From Lutraria lutraria (lineage: Eukaryota; Mollusca; Bivalvia; Venerida; Mactridae), in NCBI GenBank assembly GCA_964023205.1, contig OZ026839.1:12864386-12928385 (forward strand): 64,000 nt of DNA. Direction: 5' to 3'. The notes beneath the pieces were generated by a model. It was not told the origin of the DNA and did not search any database. It saw only the letters and a list, made by a program, of their open reading frames with translations. The position numbers were made by a program, and so were the translations under genes. Every line of letters starts with the position of its first letter. The first letter of the stretch is position 1. Positions 1-12,169 of the stretch are shown here, piece after piece.

Positions 1-225
1 AAGACAAAAGGGTACTATATTTGAAAAGCGTATTCTTTGCTTGAAAGTAATACATATCAATACAACTAAGGATATAATACAACAATGTGGTACTTATACA
101 AATCAGTCACCCACAAGACACAAGTATGGATAAATTACCAAAAGTTCTCTGAAAACCGGAATTCTCAGAAAACCGGACTTTTGGCTCAGTCCGGAAGGGG
201 TCCGGTATTCAGGGGTCATACTGTA

Positions 226-1110
226 ATTGAAGTTGTAATGTACATAATACATGTGAGGTTGTAATGTACACAATATATGTGAGGTTGTTATGTACACAGT
301 ATATGTGGAGTTGTAATGTACATAATATATGAGAAGTTGCAATGTACTCAAAATATGTGAAGTTGTAAGGTACACAATATATGTGCAGTTGTAATGTACA
401 CACTATATGAGAAGTTGTAATGTACACACTATATGTGAAGTTGTAATGTACACAGTATATGTGGAGTTGTAATGTACATAATATATGTGAAGTTGCAATG
501 TACTCAAAATATGTGAAGTTTTAAGGTACACAATATATGTGCAGTTGTAATGTACACACTATTTGAGAAGTTGTAATGTACACACTATATGTGAAGTTGT
601 AATGTACACAATATATGTGAAGTTGTAACGCACAGAAAATACGTGAAGTTGTAATGTACACACTATAATTTTTTATGTGAAGTTGTAATGTACACAATAT
701 ATGTGAACTTGTAATGTACAAACTATATGTGAAATTATAATGTACAGAATATATGTGAAGTTTTAATGTGCACAATATATGTGAAGTTGTAATGTACATA
801 ATATATGTGAGGTTGTAATGTACACAATATATGTGAGGTTGTTATGTACACAATATATGTGAGTTGTAATGTACATAATATATGTGAAGTTGCAATGTAC
901 TCAAAATATGTGAAGTTGTAATGTACACACAATATGAGAAGTTGTAATGTACACACTATATGTGAAGTTGTAATGTACACACTATATGTGAAGTTGTAAT
1001 GTACACACTATATGTGAAGTTGTAATGCACAGAATATATGTGAAGTTGTAATGTACACACTATAATTTTATATGTGAAGTTGTAATGCACACAATATATG
1101 TGCAGTTGTA
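226..1110. repeat. 26-bp minisatellite array 1
   Basis: About 34 head-to-tail units of roughly 26 bp with the core GTACACAATATATGTGAAG followed by TTGTAAT. Units are more diverged than in the two arrays at 21.3 and 43.2 kb. Some carry short insertions, such as the ATAATTTTTTATGTG variants near 665 and 1065. Minus-strand frames are open in places only because the unit lacks stop codons in that direction. I do not treat them as genes. Confidence 0.93.
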
Positions 1111-1112
1111 TA

Positions 1113-2435
1113 ATTATATTACGCTCTAAATGTTTCTATGAAACGAAAATTCTGATAGTGAGTAAACAAGTAATTGATCAACTTTTGTTTCGACTGTCTT
1201 TGGTACTATCTATACTGCACAATAAACAATATAGCCTTCACCTCAATGTGTATGTCTATATTATGACTTTAGTTTTGTGCATAAAGACAAACACTTATAT
1301 ACACACATTAAGTGTATATAAGTCCTTGATAAGAGAAAAAAACATAAATATGCAAACGGTTTGTTCACTGCAACGGCAATTTAAGTATTTCGTAACAGTA
1401 TAAATAACATCAAAGAAACTCAAGAGTTGTCGAATGTTTTTTTAAAGACATTTCTTGTTTACATTATCTAATATGTTTATTTTTTGGTTTCAATGCAGAT
1501 TGATGCATAACTTTTCAGCATTTAAATACATGTTTACTTGTTCAACAAGTCAATGACAGAAATAGATTTACTGATAATTAAAATAACATGCATTATTTAC
1601 AGATAAATTGACTAATGAATGAGTTATTTGTGCGGTAAGTATTAATAAAAATAGAGTAAAGGAATATTCCACTTACTTCTTTTCCAACGTTGGGCGTGAA
1701 ATGGCCAAGTAAGTATCCTGAATGTCTACACTTGTTCTGTTCAAAATGTCGTCCGGCTATTTTCTGAAAATGAAAATAAAATAAGTAGGTTAGCTAAATA
1801 TAGTCCATGTTGAAATGAGATGTTTGTATTAGTTATCGTTCTTATTTTGAATTTTATGCGATATATATAACAAAAACCGACTTGGTTTGAAAAATAATTA
1901 TTTTTGCATTAAAAAAGTTCAACCGTTATTTGATATAAAACTACTACATGCATTTCTTTCAGGACAAAGCGTATTGAATATGTGGGTAATACTTGGAGTT
2001 TATGTGAGTATCATTATATTGCTTTAAAATGATATTTTAATCTATAAAATGCCATTCATTTTATAATGCTATTGTCGCAATTATATCTAGCGAAACTCCG
2101 ATAAGTAAAAATTGAGGACAAATATAATTGCATTTGCAATACCCTGCATAAGTAATAATTACTTTTTTATACCGCGTCTAATTTCAAGTAGTTATTAGAA
2201 CCCAAATACCAGTGTTTGTATTGAATTTGTCGCATTATCAAATTGATCTGATATTGAGGTGAGTGTAATAATGATGCGGTCCATATATTGAGACAGTCGC
2301 TCTGTGAAGTTGTACTGTTTTTGTGTGAATGTTGACTTGTTAGATTGATAAAACTTGAAACAATCGAAAGAACTAAAATATTGATGCAATGGCCATTACA
2401 ATGACACGCCGCTCTCACGCCATTATGAGTACAGT
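1113..2435. other. AT-rich intergenic DNA, nothing recognised
   Basis: No open frame with protein character, no RNA gene and no clear repeat was seen. Short open frames at 1098-1403 (+) and 2167-2418 (-) have low-complexity, hydrophobic translations and no family resemblance. Confidence 0.6.
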
Positions 2436-2600
2436 ATAACCTCTCCAGAGTGATATTCTGTAGAGAAACAACCTCTCTATAACAACACCATCAAAATTTC
2501 CCCTTGCAGTTAATTGAACCTCTGTAGAGCAACAACCTCTAAATGACGACAATACATGCAACCAAAGGTTGTTGCTGTACAGAGGTTGCACTGTACATCA
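2436..2600. repeat. Short ACCTCTNNAGAGCAACAACCTCT-type repeat
   Basis: The motif 'ACCTCTGTAGAG' followed by 'CAACAACCTCT' recurs three or four times in about 160 bp, in both orientations; for example 'GGTTGTTGCTGTACAGAGGT' lies near 2567-2588. It looks like the remnant of a fold-back repeat. No coding potential is visible. Confidence 0.5.
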
Positions 2601-2870
2601 TAAAGAATAACACTTAATCGAACGATAAATCGAAGCTACTTCCAGAAAATGAAATACGTGCGTTATCAATCCGCTCAAATTTGACAAAACTGTCGATTTC
2701 CTCCACGTGTGGAGAAGATGTCAGTTCCTTGAGGACGGGTACGTTAGTACTGGTTAGAATACAGCCTAGGTGAATCGAACTTAAAAATTGTTGAAAATGG
2801 AGTTAAACCTAAATAAATAAATAACAATGGATACATTGGTTATGTATGCGCTCCTCAACAGTTTCGTTAG

Positions 2871-3413
2871 ATGGTTGTACCGAATCGACTTCGACGTATT
2901 GTTTGCAGGAGATGTTGTGGTGTGACCATTATCGAGTCCAATAAAATACATACATTTGCAACTACAACTATTAAATTTTACAGACTATTTGCTTATAGGT
3001 ATGAATTTTGTATAATTAGAAACTTGTATTTTGGTAATCGAAAAAGGCCAATGTGTGAATTTCGATATACATGTAATCATATTTTCAAAACACGGATCTC
3101 AAATACAATGGTGGACGCAGTTCTTTCCTGCTTGACAGACAATAAAAATAAAATCTTACATGAAATCGGGAGTGAAATGGTACCTAATAATTATCCACAT
3201 GCCAAGCGCAGGAAAATCGCTATCATGATATTGAATGGTTGTTGTTTACGAACAGAAAGCAGTGCTTCGATATACATATTATGGTTTATTTTCGGTTACG
3301 GAAATGGCCGAGTAGTTACGATTTGTGTTTATATTGAGGACTGTGGAGACTGGTTCGCGTTCAATGATACAGTGCATCAACGGAAAAGGTACTCTCTAAA
3401 TTATCCTGCATAA
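2871..3413 (+). CDS. Orphan ORF, 180 codons, unrecognised product
   Basis: An uninterrupted frame of 180 codons from ATG to TAA in AT-rich DNA, where random frames this long should be rare. The translation is basic and Cys-rich near its N-terminus (CRRCC at about residues 12-16) and has KRRK at about 113-116. It has a hydrophobic stretch near residues 130-150 followed by GDWFAFNDT near 158-166. That last motif faintly recalls the Trp/Asp box of cysteine peptidases, but no matching Cys or His boxes can be placed, so I assign no function. No signal peptide is evident. The ORF stands alone between repeats and may be a relic of a mobile element or a chance frame. I see no splice sites or poly(A) context that would settle it. 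Confidence 0.2.
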   Translation: MVVPNRLRRIVCRRCCGVTIIESNKIHTFATTTIKFYRLFAYRYEFCIIRNLYFGNRKRPMCEFRYTCNHIFKTRISNTMVDAVLSCLTDNKNKILHEIGSEMVPNNYPHAKRRKIAIMILNGCCLRTESSASIYILWFIFGYGNGRVVTICVYIEDCGDWFAFNDTVHQRKRYSLNYPA

Positions 3414-3997
3414 TTCCTAAGATGTCGGCCACTCCCTCCTTCCATTTGTTATACACAGTATTCAGCAAATATCGGCAATATAACAATACTATACGAGTAT
3501 ATATAAATAAGACACAACAAAAGAAACTTTGACAATAACATTTTAATTAAGTTTTAATAAGCTTTAAACTGATATCAACTTAACGAGATCTGATTTCTGC
3601 TACAGGTATCCTAAATAAGAAATTGGCTGATTATGAAAACATCTGGCAACAATTGTGATAAAATAGGTGAGGGAAATTGTACGCATACACCTCTTTTAAT
3701 TGAATAGTTTCATGTTTTCATTTCTATTCATAACACATGTACTTTAGGTCAAATGTTCTGTGTATTTATTTAGTGTAAGACATATTTTGCAACTCAAGCT
3801 ATACAGAGGAAACAATATATTAAGCCATATAACTAAAAGACTTCTTCCTGAATGCTGTCAAGTAAGAGAATATTGGTATCTGAATATCAGTATGTCAGCT
3901 AAAAACAGCTTTTAATATGTTTCATCGAAGCACATATCAATGACATGATGTGACTTGACCTATAAAAAATCATCTCATAACATCCAAGGCAAATATA
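3414..3997. other. Intergenic DNA, nothing recognised
   Basis: AT-rich sequence without a supported gene or repeat. It ends where a hairpin-headed repeat begins at 3998. Confidence 0.5.
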
Positions 3998-4637
3998 ACA
4001 AGAGCTCCGCGGTCGGAGACATATGCCCCCAACACAGGGCCTTGACACAGACTTTTGTCCAAGGTCATTGCACCTGCGAGATATGAGGCCCATCGGTCAA
4101 TCCGTTGACGAGTTATCGATCGGAAACGATTTTCACACTCAAGGTCACAGTGACCTTGCCATGGACCTAGCGACCCCAATTTCAATAAGGGTCATTTACT
4201 GTCCAATGCCAGTACACCTGCAAAGTATTAGGCCCATCGGTCAATCCGTTGACGATTTATCGATCGGAAACGATTTTCACACTAAATGTCACAGTGACAA
4301 TGCCCTTGACCTACTGACCCCAATTTCAATAGGGATCACCTAGTGTCCAAGGCCAGTGAACCTGCGAAGTATCAGGCCCATCGGTCAATCCGTTGAAGAG
4401 TTATCGATCGGAAACGATTTTCACACTCAAGGTCACAGTAACCCCAATTTCAATGGGGGTCTTCTACTGTCCAAGGCCAGTGTACCTGCGAAGTATCAGG
4501 CTGAGGTCATTCCGTTGACAAGTTTTCCACCGAAGATAACTGGTCTTCCGACAGACCGACGGACAGACAGACAGACCGACCGACCTTCATCCAGCAAAAC
4601 AATATATCCCCTCTCCTTCGAACGGGGCATAATAAAA
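3998..4637 (+). repeat. Hairpin-ended degenerate tandem repeat, family R4
   Basis: The left end carries a hairpin (GCTCCGCGGTCGGAGAC) and the right end finishes with TTCGAACGGGGCATAATAAA. Between them lie three degenerate units of about 150 bp built on the phrases 'CCCATCGGTCAATCCGTTGA' and 'ATCGATCGGAAACGATTTTC'. The first unit holds a perfect nuclear-receptor palindrome, AGGTCACAGTGACCT, at 4142-4156. Short open frames across it are by-products of the repeat phase. Confidence 0.8.
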
Positions 4638-4740
4638 TAGACCGTTGGCGAAACATTGTAGTTAACTGCAAAAGATGTAAAACAATGACAACAGTGCAAA
4701 TTTTTATCAGATCAACCTATTACAGAAAACAGACCCGGGG

Positions 4741-5228
4741 AGAAAGTCATCACGAGCCTATGCAAAATCAAGTGACTACGAGACGGTGCCAAATTTGACC
4801 CCAGGGCAATAATTTGAACAAACTTGGTAGAGGTCCACCAGACAATGCTACATACAAAATATGAAAGCTCTAAGCCCTGTGGTCTCAGACAAGAAGATTG
4901 TTTTTACACTAGGGCCATAATTTGAACAAATTTGGTAGAGGTCCAGTAGTCGATGCTACACACCAAATTTCTAAGCTCTAGGCCCTGTGGTTTTGGACTA
5001 TGATTTTTTAAAGTTTTTCCTATTGGTTGCCATGGCAACCAGAGTTTTTAATGAAATGAATTTTTTTAACAACTTTGGTAGAGCTTCATGCAAGGAACAT
5101 CCCTGTAAGTTTCGTTGAAATTGGCCAACTGCTAAAGGAGATGTTGATTAAAGCAATTGTTGACCATTGTTGGCGCATGTACGCACGCACGGACGACGGA
5201 CATCACGCGATCACAATAGCTCACCATT
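4741..5228 (+). repeat. Truncated R2-family repeat
   Basis: Shares the R2 unit ('ATAATTTGAACAAACTTGGT', 'AGCTCTAGGCCCTGTGGTTT') and the R2 3' end (GATCACAATAGCTCACC) with the longer copies at 8.7-9.8 and 60.4-61.9 kb. It holds only about two units and lacks the 5' AAGAGGGCC hairpin. Confidence 0.75.
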
Positions 5229-5231
5229 AGC

Positions 5232-5940
5232 ACTTAATGTTTGAAATTTGGTAACTTTTTTAGCAAGACTTAGTGTTTTGTCGTTTGTACGCGTAACCTT
5301 CAACACTTTCTACTTAAAACATACACTTCAGAATGAAATTTACTCTCGACAGTAAAATGCCAACAGCTTTGGCAAATTCACAAATCGTATATCTGCCATC
5401 CCTTTTTTCATTTCCCTGACTTTGGCGACATAACTTAAGCATGTTGCAGTCACCGGTCAACCTGATTTTGCAGAATCTGTAACTGACACGGTGCCACTAA
5501 CAAGTTGTTACTACAAACTGTCACAGAAGAAACATTAAGAAGCCCATAAACTTCCCCGAATGCAGTCAAGATTTTCTTTGATAATGAACTAGTTTTCTAC
5601 GAAGTTTTATGTGAGCTGTAATTTCTTCAAAATTCTCAACAGAAGTAAACGAATGGCGCTATTGATAAGAAGAGTTTTAACAATTCTGTTTAACTTCATG
5701 TATATACCATTGTAAAGGTATTGAATAGAGCTATCTTGACTTATCAATATTAGTGAAATCGTGCATATCGTTTGGGTGTTATAGTACAATACTCATTACA
5801 TATCGAACATCCCTCCTACATTATGACTATTTCACTTGATCTAGAAGTAATCTGTTCGAATATTTCTCTTGCCAAAATGTTAAACTAGTATTATAGTCCA
5901 AAGCATTAGAAAGAATTATCTTGATCAATTCAGAGAAAGC
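5232..5940. other. Intergenic DNA downstream of the decayed TPR-TIR copy
   Basis: No gene seen. The segment at about 5,820-5,940 resembles the sequence just 3' of gene C (near 61,925-62,050), so the duplication that made the two copies included some 3' flank. Confidence 0.5.
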
Positions 5941-5949
5941 GTCGCTTAA

Positions 5950-8328
5950 TTAGGTCCCCGATCGCTAAACCTATCAGTAAGTGTTTAATAGTGTCAAAAT
6001 TGGCGTTCTACTCATTTTGTTCATCTTCAAAGTTTTAAACCATGCTCTGATGGGCAGATAATAATTCCGGCACTTCTGATTGTTCTGTTTTTGTGGATGT
6101 AACGGTAAAAAAGGTTTCCATGACCTCTATCATCAACGATGTGTTTAATCATTTCAACATTTCTCATCAATTTCTTGTCGGTCTTCTCATTGTTCGTGTG
6201 TTCAAAGTCATAGACTATCAGAATATGGTTGGATTGTTTTACAATATCTTCATAAACCTCGGACATTAATTTGCCAAAGTGCGCTGTAGCACGCTTATTT
6301 AGCGTCGTTTGTACGCAAAAATGTTCAAGAACTGTGAGAATGTTCTCGCCACTTTCTTCTTTGTTTTGGTAGCAACGGATCAATACTTCGAAATTTAATT
6401 CACCTGTTCGCCAATCAAATCCACCGAGAGAATTTTTGTTGGCTTCAGGTTTGCTTACAGTACATTTTCTTCTATAGAAATATAGTGCATTGCTAAGCCT
6501 TAGTTGAGCACATTTTTTGTCGCCCCTTTTAAATTATTATATCGATGGCACCTTCGATATTCACTTATATGAACAGTTTCTTTTTAACATGACCGTGAAA
6601 TGCGGGGCGGCAAGTCCGAATTCCGAGGATAATGGCGGCATTGTCAAACTCACCACAATTCCTATACATTTCAATTACTCCTATGTACAGTTCCGCGTTT
6701 TCTGTGTAAACTTCCACTCTTTCTCCTTCAGAATCAACCTTTTCCAAAAATGTCTTCAACACGTCAATAATATGTATAGAAGCATTTATCATCTTTTGCA
6801 AGAATACTAGATCTCTAAAGTTATTTGCTGACGATTGCTTACTCAACAGAAACGATTTCAAAGTGGAGACAGACTCCCAACAATTTTTAAGTTCAGGTAA
6901 CTTGGCAACTATGCTACATGACATTTCGACGGATTTCTTAAGGTACATAATATTATTCATGTCATCTTCGAAATTATTTACGCCTTTTCCATCATGTTTT
7001 GCAATTAATTCTTGTAAACAATATGCTGGCTGTTCATAAACATTTGCTAAAAGCATCAGTGAACATTTCTCATCCCTCATCAAACTTTTGAATACTTTTA
7101 GCGCAGCCTCAATTTGGCCTGTTTGCCTGTAAAATAGACCTTTATCGTAAATAGCGTCTGTATTAATGGCTGATTTATTTGCAAGGTAAAGATGTCGTAT
7201 GATTTCGTTCACTTCCTTTCTATGAGGCAATAAATCAATATGCAGGATTTCTTTCGGACATTTTATACTTGTTTCATGTACAGCTTTATGTTTTCTGGAG
7301 TATATTAAGCATTTGCCGACTTCTCGACGGGGTTCTGCTGAGGCACCCATATTGCGAACTTTTGGTTCTAGACTAATTTCCAGGGTTGTAGCCAAATAAT
7401 GATGACTGAAGGATGACGGTTTAACCGAAATAGCTTTCTCTAAAAGCTCGATAGACTTGAATATATATTTCCTGTGTTTGTAGTGCTTTCCACAGCGCTC
7501 AAGAACGAAGGTATCATCTTGTTGAAGTTCCAGCGCTTTCTCAAAATACTCATCTGTTAACATATGAAGATCCTGATCCCTGGGTAATATATCTTGTACT
7601 TGTCTGGGAAATAAATCTGTCTATCTTTCGATGTTTGCCATGACAGTGCCGAGTAAAACATTATGCTCTGGGTATTTATGGTTTGGACTTTTCACACGTC
7701 TTAACAATATCTCTCAGCAATTCACAAACACAAATGTAATCGTATTTATCATCTTTAAGATCAGAAATATTGCCAACATTGAATTTAGTTGAGTGCGCAT
7801 CCAAATGACCAAAGACAAATAACTTCATTTAGATCATCTGATGGCTCTGTGCCATTTTGTTTACTTTTGGCTACTGACAAAACCTGAAGGTATTTCTGGG
7901 AGGCTTATCTGTAAAATTTGTTACCCAGTCTGGCATATTTGTGCTTGTGCTACCATCTTTTTAAATAAGTCATTATGTGCATCGTGAAGGTTTTGACACA
8001 ACTTCTCTATCTTCCTGAACTCTTGATCAGTTTTGAACAAACACCAACCCTGATTACACATACCAATTTTGTTACCTAGATATTCTTCCAAAGACTTTTC
8101 ATAATAATCAAAAGCATCGTCCACGTGTCCAAGCAAAAAGCTGAGAAAGGGTAATAAGTTGTATGCCCTGCATCTTTCAATCCTAGTACAGAAATCTCCC
8201 ATTTCCCTATTCAAATCATCAATTTTAAATTCAAGATATTGCTTAGTTAATTTGCCGATGTCTTGACAGACTACAAATGAAGATAGAAACTTATCTTAGT
8301 CTTTTCTTTGTTGAGCGTCCGACTCCAT
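5950..8328 (-). pseudogene. Decayed IFIT-like TPR-TIR gene (relative of gene C)
   Basis: Minus-strand remains of a full-length relative of gene C. The start ATG at 8328-8326 has a good Kozak context (A at -3, G at +4) and opens MESDAQQRKD, followed at once by TAA (8296-8298). Further lesions visible by comparison with C are a frameshift near 7,945, TAA at 7905-7907, a small deletion near 7,790, a one-base insertion near 7,665, TAG at 7621-7623, TAA at 6565-6567, a four-base insertion near 6,540 and a one-base insertion near 6,112. Long open stretches survive between lesions: residues around RCRAYNLLPFLSFL (N-terminal helices), a 330-codon TPR block at 6565-7563, and the TIR-like part with KQSNHILIVYDF and LMRNVEM at 6027-6383. 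So many breaks make a functional product very unlikely. It is probably an old duplicate, with C as its best living relative. Confidence 0.9.
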
Positions 8329-8689
8329 ATTGAGTGTTCAATCACTATGTACTAAAATATAGTTGCTAATAGTATTTGTGTCCGTGAGTTAAGTTGTTGT
8401 TTGGGAAATTAATGCATCATATTAATGCATGTATGAATACATCTAACAATGTTCTTTCTTATCAATCTTGAGGCAGTGACATCCAGGAGATATCAAGCTA
8501 GTCCAGTAGACTTGATTATGTTCAATCTGTGAAAAAGAAAGGGGTTGTATGTTGAAACTGGAAAAAAAAATCATGATGGCAGAAAGTCGTTCATCAGAAC
8601 ATCAACCATCCAAAAAGCTTGGAAATGTTTCATGAGAACAATGATATTTGATACTATGTTGGCTCTGGTGAATATTGGGAAAATACTTT

Positions 8690-9776
8690 AAAATAGTAAT
8701 ATCAGCGGTAATTTGGAGATGAACATTGTTGGCGTTTTCTATACGAGTCCAAGTAAGATCAAGTGACCCATCTGGGCCGTTTTGTATCCCATGGCCATTA
8801 TATGAACAGATTTAAAAGAGGTCCATTAGACAAAGCTAGATACCAAATATCTTAGCTCTAGGCCTTGTGGTTTCGGAGGAGAAGATTTTTTAAATGTTCC
8901 TATATAAAATAGAATAAACCCCAGGGCAGGGCTAATTTTTACCCCGGCGTCATAATTTGAACAAACTTGGTAGAGGTCCACTAGATAATGCCACATACAA
9001 AATATCTAAGCTCTAGGACTTGCAGTTTCGGAGAAGATTTTTTAAATTTTCCTATATAAGTCTATATAAATCAAGTGACCCCGGGGCAGGGCCAATTTTG
9101 AACCCGGGGCCATAATTTGAACAAACTTGGTAGAACTCAACTTGACAATGCCACATACAAAATATCTAAGCTCTAGGCCTTGCGGATTTGGAGAAGATTT
9201 TTTTAATTTTTCCTATATAAGTCTGTATAAATCAAGTGACCCTCGGGGCGGGGCCAATTTTGACCCTAGGCGAAATTTGAACAAACTTGGTAGAGGTCCA
9301 CTAGACTATGCTACACACCAAATATCAAAGCTCTAGGCATTGTAGTTTTTGACAAGAAGATTTTTTTAATTTCCTATATAAGTCTATGTAAAATCAAGTT
9401 ACCCCTGGGGCGGAGCCAATTTTGACCCAAGGGGAATAATTTGAACAAACTTTGTAGAGTTCCATTAGACAATGCTACATACCAAATATCTCAGCTCTTG
9501 GCCCTGTGGTTTCGGACAAGAAGATTTTTTAAGTTTTTTCTATTTGTTGCCATAGCAACCAGAGTTTTTAATGAAATTTAATTTTTTGAACAACTTTGAA
9601 AGGGGACCACCCAAGGATCATTCCAGCAAAGTCTGGTTGCAATCGGCATAGCGGTGTAGGAGGAGATGTTGTTTTAAGTAAACATTGACGCCACTTCACG
9701 ACGAACGACGCACGATGGACGCAGGGCGATCACAAAAGCTCACCCTGAGCACATTCATACTCTGGTGAGCTAAAAA
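8690..9776 (+). repeat. R2-family hairpin-tailed repeat
   Basis: About six degenerate units of roughly 155 bp built on 'GAACAAACTTGGTAGAGGTC', 'ATCTAAGCTCTAGGCC' and 'AAATCAAGTGACCCC'. The right end is a hairpin (GCTCACC..GAGC / GCTC..GGTGAGC) followed by TAAAAA. The 5' AAGAGGGCC head present at 60.4 kb is missing here, so this copy is 5'-truncated. Confidence 0.8.
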
Positions 9777-10242
9777 GGTTGTTTTAAATAATGTCTTTAA
9801 TGTGACCGCTTATAAGGGAAAGCATGAATGTAAATCAATGAATGTAAGATAGGAACATCCATGGATGCTACTGGTGAAGTTTTTTTTCTGTTTGTAGCTG
9901 TGAAGATCACTAAAAGGGTCGGATACAATAATTTAAACATGCTTGGCAAGGAACCATACAAAATTGCCACATATAAAGATTGAACATTCTTATCAGCGTA
10001 TTTAAGTTTATAGTTCAATTTGATAGTGTATTATCATTTTCAGAAAATGTCCATGTTATAAAAACGCAGATTAATGTATGATATCTATTGACAAAGATAT
10101 ACAATTGTTAAATAAACCACATGTATATACGAATTAACCAAGTAGCAAATATAAACATAAATATATACGCAATAAATACTAAATATATCACGCACAAATA
10201 TGTAAGATAATACGTCGTTCTTTATCGCTTTTTAAAGAATGC
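9777..10242. other. AT-rich spacer, nothing recognised
   Basis: No gene, RNA or repeat signal was recognised. Confidence 0.5.
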
Positions 10243-11460
10243 CGAATATGGCGGGCGGGTGGTGGGCGCTTGTCAAACAGGCGGTGTCCGGTCAGTAACT
10301 TATGTTCGGATTGACCAGTATTTACTACACTTGGTATGTAGGATCCATAAATGAAAACCTACCTTGGGATTATATTTGGGTTCTGTGGGGTCAATGTCAC
10401 TGTTACTAAAAACAGAAAACCAGTGCCCGGTCAATACGTTAAGTTTGGAATGACCAATGTTGACTAATCTTGGTATTTAGCATCCCTATATCAAAACCTA
10501 TCTTGGGATTTTATTTGGGGTCAGTCAGGTCAAGGTCACTGTTACTAAGAACAGAAAATCAGTGTCCGATCAATAACTTAAGTTTGGAATGTCCAATGCT
10601 GACTAAACTGAGTATTTAGCATCCCTATATCAAAACCTATCTTGGGATTTTATTTAGGGTCAGTCAGGTCAAGGTCACTGTTACCAAGAACAGAAAATCA
10701 GTGTCCGATCAATAACTTAAGTTTGGAATGTCCAATGCTGACTAAACTGAGTATTTAGCATCATTGCATCAAAACCTAGCTTGGAATTGTATTTGGGGCC
10801 AGTCAGGTTAAGGTCGCTATAAATAAAAATAGAAAATCAGTTTCCGGTCAAAAACGTAAGTGTGGAATGTCTGTCTAATCTTGACTTAACTGCTTTGCTT
10901 GGAATTGTATTTGGGGTCTGTTGGGTCAAGATCACTGTTACTAAAAATAGAAAATCAGTTTTCGGTGAATAACTTAATTAAGTATTAAGATATTGCGATG
11001 AAATTTTGTGTGTAGATAGCTTACATACAGTCCATGCTTTTAAATTGCACCAAGGGCCAGTAGGGTCAATTGCACTGTTACTCAATATAGAAAATCAGTT
11101 TCCGGTTAATTACTTAATTTTCGAATGACTGATCTTGATTAAACTGTTTATTTAGCAACCTTGCATGAAAACTTTGCTTGGAATTGTATTTGGTGTCAGT
11201 TTGGTCAAGGTCACTGTTATTAGAAATATAAAATCAGTTTCCGGTGAATATCTTAATCAAGGATTAAGATATTGCAATGACATATTGTGTGTGGGAAGGT
11301 TACATGGGAACCAAGTTTGGGATTGCATTATATGCCAATATGGTAAGGTCACTGTTAACTTATTAGCCACTCTGGAAACTGAACCACTGATGAAGCCTTA
11401 GCGTACCTTGGTATTAAAGCCTTGGAAAACCTGGTCCGTGGCATTGCCGGGTTTCTTGTT
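10243..11460 (+). repeat. Degenerate ~143-bp tandem repeat, family R5
   Basis: Eight or so diverged units carry 'GTCAAGGTCACTGTTACTAA', 'AGAAAATCAGTTTCCGGT' and 'TTGGGATTTTATTTGGGGTC'. The left edge is GC-rich (GGCGGGCGGGTGG) and the right edge is CCGTGGCATTGCCGGGTTTC, a small hairpin. Nuclear-receptor half-sites recur once per unit, including AGGTCAAGGTCA at 10527-10538 and 10666-10677. The open frame at 11165-11401 is a by-product of the repeat. Confidence 0.8.
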
Positions 11461-11714
11461 ATCTTTTTATATATGATACAGCATATCACATATTTGAATA
11501 TATATAATTATACAGTACAACCAGTGTCAAGAAGATAATTTCATAATATAAAAAATAGATATGTTTAAACATACAATATACTGTACTACTTAATTGAGAA
11601 TGAATAAATTAGAAAAAAGTCAAGTTCATTAGAATAAGTGCTCAATTGCTGCCATTGAAAAACAATTTGGACGAAAGAGCAAGAAGAACTAAATATTTCA
11701 ATTATCTAAAAGGA

Positions 11715-12063
11715 AAGACCGGTGGTGACATTTCAACTTCAAGATTTCACAATTTCGAAACATGAAATAATGAAGTTGAAATTGTGAAATCGTGAAATTG
11801 TAAATCGTTAATTTTTTAAGAAAAAATCGTGAAAATGTGCAATCATGAATTTTTTAAAAGAAATCGTGAAATTGTGAAATCGTAAATCTTTTTAGAAATA
11901 TTGTGAAATCGTGAAATATGTAGTGAAATTGACGATTTCACGATTTTTCTTAAAAAATTCACGGTTTCACAATTTCACGATTTCACAATTTCACGATTTC
12001 AACTTCATTATTTCATATTTTGAAATTGTGAAATCTTGGACTTGAAATGTCACCACCGATCTT
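11715..12063. mobile_element. Fold-back (long hairpin) element with periodic arms
   Basis: A roughly 349-bp near-complete inverted repeat. The ends are AAGACCGGTGGTGACATTTC on the left and the reverse complement AAGATCGGTGGTGACATTTC from the right. The arms consist of short periodic words, GTGAAATCGTGAAATTGTG and variants, so the whole element can fold into one hairpin. No ORF is present. It resembles in architecture, but not sequence, the fold-back elements at 23.2/35.1 kb and 51.4 kb. Confidence 0.85.
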
Positions 12064-12169
12064 ACGTAATCTCTATCGCATTTTACAATACATGTATTCA
12101 ACCACAGGAACCTGTTATTCAATCAAAAAAAGTTATACTCAGTAAAAATTACCCAACGTATAGAAAAAA

